Shown one piece after another: positions 1-5,917 of a DNA stretch of 7,006 nt. Location: the NCBI GenBank assembly GCA_030832235.1, contig JAURJO010000383.1, positions 1-7,006 of the forward strand. Reading direction: 5' to 3'. How positions within the stretch are numbered: the first letter of the stretch is position 1; each line of letters starts with the position of its first letter. The notes beneath the pieces are model-generated. The model did no database searches. It was not told the DNA's origin and saw nothing but the letters and a program-made list of their open reading frames with translations. The position numbers and the translations under genes were made by a program. The stretch is from Verrucomicrobiota bacterium. GTDB lineage: Bacteria; Verrucomicrobiota; Verrucomicrobiia; Opitutales; Opitutaceae.

Positions 1-1
1 C

Positions 2-3000
2 GCGGTTAATGTGGTGATCGCCAACGCCGTCTGCACCCCGCCGACCGTGACCATCGCCACCTCGCCGATCCCCGGACCGGGCCTGCAGACGCTCTCGCAG
101 GTGAACTTCATCGCCAACGCCTTCGCCAACGGCGTGAACACGTCGATCAATAACGTCGAGTTCTTCCTGAACGACCAGAGCATCGGCCTCGCGGCGCGCG
201 AGCAGGCGACGAATCTTTACCGGCTCACCTACGACTTCAGCCGCATCGACTTCGCCTCCGCGCCGGTCAACCCCAACAACCCGTCGCAGTACATCCTGCC
301 GCTCTACGCCATCGCGCGCGACAGCAACAACAACCAGACCGTCTCGGCCACGTCCAACCTCGCCATCAATCCCGCCACGAGCGCAGCTCCAACAATCTCC
401 TTTGCCGCGATCACGAACACCACGGTGACGCAGGGTAGCCAGATCTTTTTCGCGCCATTCTTCAGCGACAGCGACGGCACCGTCACCCAGATCTCCCTCT
501 ACGCCAACGGCGTCGCGGTGCAGAACATTGGTAATCCGGTTTCCGGGCAGAGCGTGTTCACCTACAACGCCAGCACCCCCGGCCGGTACAACATGTACGC
601 GGTGGCGATCGACGACACCGGTAACACGGCCGTTGCCTCGCCATCCGTCCTGGTCCAGGTCAACGCCGTCAACGCGCCCGACACCGCCCTCGCGCAGCCG
701 GCGAACAACGCGACGGTCACCACCATCAACGCCCCCGTCTTCCTCGAGGGCACGGCCCGCGCCACCGGCACCACGCTGGTTCCGACGCTGGTCTTCATCG
801 CCACCGGCAATAACGGCACGCGCACGCAGATCAACGGCGTGCGCGTCGGCACCACCACCACCTATCGGGCGATCTGGACGCCGACCACCGCCGACACTTA
901 CACGCTGGTCACCCAGGCCACCGTTGCGGGAGTCCAGAACACGAGCACGGTCTCCCGTCAGGTGGTGGTAAACGAGCTCGTGGGCATCGCCCCCACGATT
1001 AGCATCAGCGTGCCGGGCAGCGTTACGACTGCCTCGGCCGTCAATCTCACCGCCACCGCGGCCGACTCCGACGGTTCGGTCGTGGGGGTCGAGTTCTTCG
1101 TCAACCGTAACAGCGTGGGCCAGGCGGTGCGCGACCAGGCGGCGAACACCTGGCGCACTCAGACCAGCTTTGCCGGTATCAACCCGGGTTCGGTGGAGGT
1201 CGTGGCGCGGGCGACCGATAACTCCGGCAACGTCGTCGCTTCCGGCACGTCTTTTGTGAGCCTTGTGGCGGCCTCCAGCATTCCGCCGACCATCACGATC
1301 GAGCCGTCGACGACCAACGCGGCCTTCAGCCGGCAGGTCCAGCTGCGCGCCAATGCGCGTGACTCCGACGGTACCGTCACCTCGGTGCAGTACTTTGCCA
1401 ACGGCAGCAGCCTCGGCTCCTCGTCCAACGCCAGCACGAGTTTCCAGATCACGTGGACTCCCACCACCTCGGGCAACTTCAGCATTTACGGCGTGGCGAC
1501 CGACAACACCGGCAACGTCGTTATTTCGGCACCCGTGGCGGTGGTCGTCCGCCGCAACAATCCGATCCAGGAGAGCGCCGCGTTCATCCTTCAGTCCTAC
1601 CAGGACATCGCTAACACCACCTCCATCAATCCCCTCGTGTTCGACGACCTCGACGCGCGGATCTCCTCCGGAACCCTGCAGCGCGCCGACCTGGTGGTGA
1701 CCCTGATGAAGGAGACGGGTTTCACGCCTCCCGTGAACCTGCTCGCGACCTACTACGTCCTGATGGGGCAGTGGCCGACTCCGTCGAATTACGCTTCCTA
1801 CGTTGCGACCGCCCGTGGCAGCCTTTCCGGAGCGGTCGGCTCGATCCTCTTCTCCACCGAGTATTTCGCGAAGTACGGCGTCATTCCGACGACCCAATTG
1901 CTGGATAATCCGCTCAGCTCGATCCCGGCCGAGGTCTTCCTGAACCGCCTCTACGCCAACGCCGGTCTTGGTGCGCCGTCGGCTCTGAACCGGGTGCAGT
2001 TCCGCAGCAATAATGTACTCTCGCCGACCCTCGGTCGTGGTTACGCCAACCAAGGACTTAACGGTGCGATCGCCGAGTTCATCACCAACACGAATTCGAC
2101 CAACACCGCGCTCTTCCGGAAGGCCCGCGCCGCGGCCCTGTTCTACCAGCTCGACAAACCGAGCGTGACGATGACGCCCGACGAGATCGCGACCGCGATC
2201 GCCAAACTCGAGGCCCTGCCCGACGACAAGGCCATGGCCGAGGCCGCGCTCAAGGACACCCTTTACACCTACCGTTACGTCACGATCACGAAGCAGCCGG
2301 AGACACTCACCGTTTCTCCGCGCTCCGGAGCGATCTTTTCGGTGGAGGCCATCGGCGCCCCGCCGCTGGCTTACCAGTGGCTGCTCAACGGCGCCCCCAT
2401 CCCCGGTGCGACCCGCTCAATCCTGAGCCTCACCAACGTCTCCGCGGCCAACGCCGGCAGCTACACCGTGGCGATCACGAGCAGTGCCGCGACCGCCACC
2501 AGCGATGCCGCAACCCTGAGCTTGTCCAACGCCACCACCCGGCTCGCCAATATCTCCACGCGCGGCGTGACGGCGGGCGGAGCCAATGTGCTTATCGGAG
2601 GCTTTGTGGTCACCGGCACCGCCGCCCAGACACGGCAAATGTTGATCCGCGTGGTGGGGCCGACGCTTTCGACCGCTCCTTTCAACATCACGACCGCGCT
2701 CGCGAATCCGGGCCTCGAGGTCTACGCCGGCAACAATCGGAACCCCGTGCTCACCAACGATGACTGGGGCACGCAGGCTGCGGGTGCCGCGCAGGTCACG
2801 GCGATCCAGCAGGCCGCTCAGCGCGCCGGTGCCTTCGCCTTGCCTAACAATTCCCGCGATGCCGCGGTGCTGGCGACGCTCCCGCCCGGACCCTACACGG
2901 TTCAGGCTACGGTTCCCGCGAACACTCCTAATGCCAGCGGCGTAGTCCTCATTGAAGTGTACGACGTCACGCAGGGCGGAGTGGCCGGTCCCAAGGCCGC

Positions 3001-3397
3001 CAACGTTTCGACCCGCGGCTTTGTCGGTACGGGTTCGGATCAGCTTATCGCGGGCTTTGTGGTCACCGGTTCCGTCAGTCGGCGCATGCTCATCCGTGGC
3101 GCGGGCCCGACGCTCGCTGCCCTTGGCGTTCCCGGAGTGCTTGCCGATCCCCAGCTTCGCTTGGTCGACCAGGCATCAGGGCAAGCGGTGCGGTCGAACG
3201 ATAATTGGGCTTCGGGCGAGGACGCTCCGATCATCACGACGGCGGCCAATGCCGCTGGTGCCTTCCCGTTTGCCGCCAACAGCCGGGATTCCGCGATGAT
3301 CGTCATGCTGCCACCCGGTGCCTACACGGTGCAGCTCTCCGGAGTCGGCAACGCCACCGGGGTCGGTATCGTCGAGGTATACGACGTCGATCCCTGA
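2..3397 (+). CDS. Large multi-domain Ig-like surface/secreted protein, 5' partial
   Basis: The reading frame is open from base 2 and ends in TGA at 3395-3397. The GTG at 11 is only the first in-frame start in the window, because the text before it already reads like the end of another Ig-like domain. Numbering from that GTG, I see five tandem Ig-like (Big_7-type) domains at about residues 10-122, 126-217, 221-322, 326-421 and 424-514. Three of them carry a DSDG turn (153, 352, 451) followed by strands such as VEFFVN or VQYFAN. A mostly helical region (516-756) resembles DUF4214 domains, with pieces such as ILFSTEYFAKYG and VFLNRLYANAG. Then comes an I-set-like Ig domain (757-840) with YQWLLNGAPI and AGSYTV, and a duplicated C-terminal module (845-986, 996-1128). 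There are no catalytic motifs and no cysteine-rich or sorting tail. An adhesive or structural extracellular role is inference. The signal peptide, if any, lies outside the window. Confidence 0.85.
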   Translation, partial: AVNVVIANAVCTPPTVTIATSPIPGPGLQTLSQVNFIANAFANGVNTSINNVEFFLNDQSIGLAAREQATNLYRLTYDFSRIDFASAPVNPNNPSQYILPLYAIARDSNNNQTVSATSNLAINPATSAAPTISFAAITNTTVTQGSQIFFAPFFSDSDGTVTQISLYANGVAVQNIGNPVSGQSVFTYNASTPGRYNMYAVAIDDTGNTAVASPSVLVQVNAVNAPDTALAQPANNATVTTINAPVFLEGTARATGTTLVPTLVFIATGNNGTRTQINGVRVGTTTTYRAIWTPTTADTYTLVTQATVAGVQNTSTVSRQVVVNELVGIAPTISISVPGSVTTASAVNLTATAADSDGSVVGVEFFVNRNSVGQAVRDQAANTWRTQTSFAGINPGSVEVVARATDNSGNVVASGTSFVSLVAASSIPPTITIEPSTTNAAFSRQVQLRANARDSDGTVTSVQYFANGSSLGSSSNASTSFQITWTPTTSGNFSIYGVATDNTGNVVISAPVAVVVRRNNPIQESAAFILQSYQDIANTTSINPLVFDDLDARISSGTLQRADLVVTLMKETGFTPPVNLLATYYVLMGQWPTPSNYASYVATARGSLSGAVGSILFSTEYFAKYGVIPTTQLLDNPLSSIPAEVFLNRLYANAGLGAPSALNRVQFRSNNVLSPTLGRGYANQGLNGAIAEFITNTNSTNTALFRKARAAALFYQLDKPSVTMTPDEIATAIAKLEALPDDKAMAEAALKDTLYTYRYVTITKQPETLTVSPRSGAIFSVEAIGAPPLAYQWLLNGAPIPGATRSILSLTNVSAANAGSYTVAITSSAATATSDAATLSLSNATTRLANISTRGVTAGGANVLIGGFVVTGTAAQTRQMLIRVVGPTLSTAPFNITTALANPGLEVYAGNNRNPVLTNDDWGTQAAGAAQVTAIQQAAQRAGAFALPNNSRDAAVLATLPPGPYTVQATVPANTPNASGVVLIEVYDVTQGGVAGPKAANVSTRGFVGTGSDQLIAGFVVTGSVSRRMLIRGAGPTLAALGVPGVLADPQLRLVDQASGQAVRSNDNWASGEDAPIITTAANAAGAFPFAANSRDSAMIVMLPPGAYTVQLSGVGNATGVGIVEVYDVDP
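2543..3394 (+). repeat. Tandem duplicated C-terminal protein module (two copies)
   Basis: Two consecutive copies of a module of about 135-140 residues end the large surface protein: 2543-2968 and 2996-3394. Both run through the same landmarks in the same order: N-(I/V)-STRG, GGFVVTG or AGFVVTG, MLIR followed by GPTL, a DP or NPGL strand, an NDDWG or NDNWA turn, GAF, NSRD, LPPG-(P/A)-YTVQ and a final VEVYDV. The copies differ at many positions, so the duplication is old. Similar paired endings are, from memory, frequent on very large Verrucomicrobiota surface proteins. Their function is unknown to me; a cell-envelope anchoring or secretion role is a guess. Confidence 0.8.
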
Positions 3398-3426
3398 GAG
3401 CGGGCTCAGGGAGGCTGAATACGCCG

Positions 3427-3444
3427 GCGCGGGAGTCTCCGCGC
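3427..3444. other. Small GC hairpin between the surface protein and reductase genes
   Basis: Bases 3427-3432 (GCGCGG) pair with 3439-3444 (CCGCGC) around a six-base loop, about 30 bases after the stop of the upstream gene. No T-run follows, so it is not a convincing intrinsic terminator, and such palindromes arise easily in GC-rich DNA. The 90-base gap (3398-3487) holds nothing else I can name. Confidence 0.25.
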
Positions 3445-3487
3445 GGCCGTTGATTTCCGGGACGCCGTCGGTAGCGTCGCCCGCTTC

Positions 3488-4567
3488 ATGCACCACGCCT
3501 CCCTGTTCACGCCGACCTGCCTTGGATCAATCACGATTGCGAATCGCATCGTGATGGCGCCGCTCACGCGCTGCCGCGCCGAGCCCGGACACGTTCCCGG
3601 AGTACTCATGGCCGAGTACTATTCCCAGCGTGCCTCGGCGGGACTCATCATTTGCGAGGCCACGATGGCGATAGAGGGAAACTCCGCCTTTGGAGGCGCA
3701 GAGCCGGGAATCTACTCCGCGGCTCAGGTGGCCGGCTGGAAGCGAGTAACGGATGCGGTGCACGCCAAGGGCGGCCGGATCGTGCTGCAGCTCTGGCATG
3801 GCGGGCGTGCCTGTCATTCGCTTCTGAATCGCGGCGCGCAGCCGGTTGCCCCGAGTGCGGTCGCGATCGCCAACGACGAGATTCACACGCCCGAGGGCAA
3901 GAAACCCTACGAGACGCCGCGCGAGCTGCGTGATGACGAGTTGCCGGGGATCGTGGCCGGATTCCGGCGTGCCGCCGAGAATGCGAAGGCGGCCGGCTTC
4001 GACGGGGTCGAGGTGCACGGTGCCAACGGCTATTTGCTCGACCAGTTTCTGCGCGATGGCAGCAACCGCCGCTCAGGACCCTACGGAGGTGCGATGGCCA
4101 ACCGAGCCCGTCTGCTTTTGGAGGTAGTCGACGCTGTCATCACGGTTTGGGGCGCCGGCCGCGTTGGGGTGCGTATCTCACCGCTCAATAGCTTCAACGA
4201 CATGCGGGATAGCGACCCGGTCGGTCTGACCCGGTACGTCGCCGGCGAGTTGGATCGGCGCGGCATCGCTTTTCTTGATCTCATGCGTGGTGATTTCTTC
4301 GGCGTGCAGAAGGGTGATGTGGTCTCGGCGGCGCGCGGCGCCTTCCGCGGAGCCTTGCTAGGAGGGATGGGATTTTCCCCGAGTGAGGCCGCGCCGGCGG
4401 TCAGCACGGGGACCTACACGGCGGTCGTCTTTGGACATCACTTCATCAGCAACCCTGATCTCGTGGAGCGCGTTAAGGTCGGAGTCACCCTCGTGGAACC
4501 TGACCAGTCCACGTTCTACAGTCCCGGCTCCAAGGGCTATACCGACTACCCAACCCTCTCCCGCTGA
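3488..4567 (+). CDS. Old Yellow Enzyme family FMN-dependent alkene reductase (NemA-like)
   Basis: A 359-residue protein of the usual length for the Old Yellow Enzyme family, single TIM-barrel flavoproteins that reduce activated C=C bonds (and sometimes nitro compounds or nitrate esters) using FMN and NAD(P)H. Visible hallmarks are the N-terminal LFTP and NRIVMAPLTR with Thr27, where classical enzymes place a flavin-tuning Thr; QLWHGGR with Gln101; the substrate-binding and proton-donor signature HGANGYLLDQF with His177, Asn180 and Tyr182; YGG followed by NRARL; Arg229 in GVRIS; and FISNPDLVERV near the end. Thr27 plus the H-x-x-N-G-Y motif points to the classical NemA/PETN-reductase branch, not the YqjM branch. 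One oddity is His317 (FGHHF), where most members have FGR, an FMN-phosphate contact. There is no signal peptide, so it is probably cytoplasmic. ATG 3488 starts directly before the conserved N-terminus; no clear ribosome site precedes it. The physiological substrate cannot be told. Confidence 0.92.
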   Translation: MHHASLFTPTCLGSITIANRIVMAPLTRCRAEPGHVPGVLMAEYYSQRASAGLIICEATMAIEGNSAFGGAEPGIYSAAQVAGWKRVTDAVHAKGGRIVLQLWHGGRACHSLLNRGAQPVAPSAVAIANDEIHTPEGKKPYETPRELRDDELPGIVAGFRRAAENAKAAGFDGVEVHGANGYLLDQFLRDGSNRRSGPYGGAMANRARLLLEVVDAVITVWGAGRVGVRISPLNSFNDMRDSDPVGLTRYVAGELDRRGIAFLDLMRGDFFGVQKGDVVSAARGAFRGALLGGMGFSPSEAAPAVSTGTYTAVVFGHHFISNPDLVERVKVGVTLVEPDQSTFYSPGSKGYTDYPTLSR

Positions 4568-4581
4568 CCCTAAGGGGTCAG
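4564..4581. other. Hairpin overlapping the reductase stop codon
   Basis: CTGACCC (4564-4570) is the exact reverse complement of GGGTCAG (4575-4581), with the four-base loop TAAG. The TGA stop (4565-4567) lies in the left arm, and the right arm is the first part of the first intergenic repeat. The palindrome may form at the mRNA 3' end. No T-run follows immediately. Confidence 0.5.
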
Positions 4582-4588
4582 GGCGTTC
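4574..4588 (+). repeat. Solo copy of the 15-bp intergenic repeat
   Basis: A perfect GGGGTCAGGGCGTTC followed by AATGTTAAGG. It lies only six bases after the stop of the alkene reductase gene. It points the same way as the left end of the next unit and starts 39 bases before it, and it has no partner of its own in inverted orientation. It is either a lone REP-like repeat or the stump of a truncated unit. Confidence 0.85.
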
Positions 4589-4612
4589 AATGTTAAGGAT
4601 GTGCCTGTCTAT

Positions 4613-4739
4613 GGGGTCAGGGCGTTCGGCGTTATTGGTCCCCTGAAGTGAGTGCGCCCTGGGGAAGTGATTGAAAATCAGATCCTTGAAGTAACCGCAG
4701 GTGCTTGCTCGCTGAAAAAACAACGAACGCCCTGACCCC
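4613..4739. repeat. 127-bp inverted-terminus repeat unit, copy A (REP/BIME- or MITE-like)
   Basis: Bounded by GGGGTCAGGGCGTTC at 4613-4627 and its exact reverse complement at 4725-4739. Just inside each end GTT recurs at the same offset, so the inverted termini extend imperfectly to about 21 bp. The interior is visibly less GC-rich than the flanking genes and carries three spaced copies of a GAAGTGAYTG-like motif: 4645-4654, 4664-4673 and 4688-4697. It aligns end to end with copy B with a single one-base gap before the shared GGGAAGTGATTG. There is no credible gene inside. Small palindromic units between convergent genes are typical of REP/BIME and MITE families; assignment to a specific family is not possible here. 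Confidence 0.75.
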
Positions 4740-4781
4740 ATTTGGGCCGTGAGCCAAAGGGGTCAGGGCGTTCAGTGTTTT
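4717..4781. terminator. Long hairpin joining units A and B, probable bidirectional terminator
   Basis: GAACGCCCTGACCCC (4725-4739) pairs perfectly with 4759-4773. The stem continues inward after a one-base bulge (A4740) with TTTGG (4741-4745) against CCAAA (4754-4758), closing an eight-base loop. It continues outward, past a two-by-two mismatch, with AAAACA (4717-4722) against TGTTTT (4776-4781). On the plus strand the main stem is followed by AGTGTTTT. On the minus strand it is followed by GTTGTTTTTT. Both are U-rich in the way intrinsic terminators need. It sits between two convergent genes, the right place to stop transcripts from both sides. Termination itself is inferred from structure and position. 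Confidence 0.6.
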
Positions 4782-4884
4782 GGGTCTTTGGATACTGCGC
4801 GATTTAGGGAAGTGATTGCAGGCGCGTTTTTTAAAGTGACTGCGTCCTCTTATTTCGGGATTTAACAACGAACGCCCTGACCCC
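4759..4884. repeat. 126-bp inverted-terminus repeat unit, copy B (REP/BIME- or MITE-like)
   Basis: Bounded by the same 15-mer at 4759-4773 and its exact reverse complement at 4870-4884. The inside is clearly diverged from copy A, but GGGAAGTGATTG (4807-4818) matches 4662-4673 exactly. The following AAAGTGACTGCG (4833-4844) lies at the same 24-base spacing as its counterpart in copy A, and ACAAC precedes the right end in both. The segment is followed by TTTG, the complement of the CAAA on its left side, so the palindrome extends four bases beyond the 15-mers. The right end is 12 bases from the stop of the minus-strand phosphoesterase gene. Confidence 0.75.
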
Positions 4885-4896
4885 TTTGCGCGGGCG

Positions 4897-5808
4897 TCAG
4901 GTGCGCCAATCGAGGCGGTGCTTTTTCCCGTGGTCGGCGAAGGCCGGGTCGAGCGAGCGGAGCTCGAGGGTGAGATGGGTGTCGGCGAGGCGGGCGGAGA
5001 CCCAGCCGGCGGGTTGGGACGGGTCGAACGGGTAGGCCGTCGCGGGCAGATTCACGAGGTGGATACCGCTGGGGTCGCGCTCGAGGCTCCAGCGGTGCGA
5101 GTGACCGAAGAAGTGCGCCTTCACGTGGCGCCGCGGCCGCAGGATCGCCATCAGGGCATCCGTCTCGGTGAGGCCGTTCTTGTTGCTGGGGCCGTTTGGG
5201 TTGTGGTGCACCATCACGAGCGCGGGTTGGGTCGCATGGGCGTCGAGGGCGCCTTCCAGCCAGCGCAGCTGGGCCGCGCCGAGGACGCCGGGGGTGGAGT
5301 TGGTGCGGTCTAGGGAATCGAGCAAAAACCAGTTTGCGCGACCGGCGGGGATCATCGCCGCCTGTCGGTCGGCTAGATTTCCCGCAATGCGACGCGAATC
5401 CGGAACGCCGGCCCAGAAACGCTCACGGTGGTCGTGATTGCCCAGCGCGAGCCAAAGCGGAACGCCCGCCTCCCGCACCGGTTTCACCAGCCGGGCGAAT
5501 TCCGCGTAGTCACCGGCCTCGCCCGTGTTCAGCGCGAGGTCGCCGTCGACTAGCGTCCCCGCGGGGCGCCGGCCTTCGGCGACGATCTCCGCCACCACGC
5601 GGCCGAGCCGATCCGCCATGTTGATTCCCCGCGCCACCCGCGTTGGGTCGGCGGCGATGTGCGTGTCGGAAACCAGCGCCCAGAAATCCGGATCGACGGC
5701 GGGTCGGGTGGCGGCGCGCAGCGGGCGGCCGGCGAGAGCGGCGGTGGCGCCCGCGAGGACGCTCTGGAGGAAATGACGGCGGGGCAGGGCGGGGAGATGG
5801 AGGGGCAT
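4897..5808 (-). CDS. Tat-exported calcineurin-like metallophosphoesterase
   Basis: A 303-residue protein read from ATG at 5808 down to TGA at 4899-4897. The frame stays open upstream to 6036, but that part overlaps the divergent oxidoreductase gene and is low-complexity Arg/Ala sequence. The ATG at 5808 also places a twin-arginine signal right at the N-terminus (RRHFLQ, residues 10-15, then a hydrophobic stretch to about 27). All calcineurin-like metal-binding motifs are present in order: D48-x-H50 (SDTHI), GD at 89-90, GNHD at 123-126, H201/H202 (VMVHHNP) and GHSH at 235-238. The family uses two metal ions to hydrolyse phosphomono- or diesters. Export to the periplasm or as a lipid-free secreted enzyme is inferred from the signal. 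Substrate is unknown; phosphodiester or sugar-phosphate scavenging are possibilities. No clear Shine-Dalgarno site is seen. Confidence 0.88.
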   Translation of the reverse strand: MPLHLPALPRRHFLQSVLAGATAALAGRPLRAATRPAVDPDFWALVSDTHIAADPTRVARGINMADRLGRVVAEIVAEGRRPAGTLVDGDLALNTGEAGDYAEFARLVKPVREAGVPLWLALGNHDHRERFWAGVPDSRRIAGNLADRQAAMIPAGRANWFLLDSLDRTNSTPGVLGAAQLRWLEGALDAHATQPALVMVHHNPNGPSNKNGLTETDALMAILRPRRHVKAHFFGHSHRWSLERDPSGIHLVNLPATAYPFDPSQPAGWVSARLADTHLTLELRSLDPAFADHGKKHRLDWRT

Positions 5809-5917
5809 TGGCGCAGCGTGAGGAAGCGGGGCGAATTGGCCAGCGCCCCGTGTCCGCCGGCGCGCGCGCTTGACGCTGGCGGGGCGGCGGGCGGACGCTG
5901 CGGCAGCCCCCGCATTC
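5809..5917. promoter_or_regulatory. Divergent promoter region with an inverted repeat
   Basis: This 109-base gap separates the start codons of two genes transcribed away from each other, so promoters for both must lie here or inside the coding starts. GCCAGCG (5839-5845) and CGCTGGC (5874-5880) form a perfect 7-bp inverted repeat with a 28-base spacer, roughly centred in the gap. It could be an operator or chance in very GC-rich DNA. A TTGACG at 5870-5875 resembles a -35 box for the rightward gene, but no believable -10 box follows at the usual distance. Confidence 0.4.

Noticed and set aside
528..971. Arg/Pro/Ser-rich plus-strand frames inside the surface protein gene, with similar ones at 1263-1700 and 2377-2763
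   Set aside because: They are frame shadows of the long Ig-domain gene with strongly biased composition and no domain.
4632..4868. A 78-codon minus-strand open frame across the repeat units, with a CNHFPKSRSIQ-like peptide that resembles FNHFPRAHSLQ in a second minus-strand frame
   Set aside because: The peptide similarity follows from the DNA similarity of the two repeat units. There is no start context or domain, and the frames run through the palindromic ends.
4568..4896. CRISPR array
   Set aside because: The 15-mers alternate in orientation and are separated by unequal distances of 24 to 97 bases with homologous, not unique, interiors. No cas gene is present.
5870..5898. Sigma-70 promoter from TTGACG at 5870
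   Set aside because: No AT-rich -10 hexamer lies 16-18 bases downstream; the stretch is nearly all G and C.
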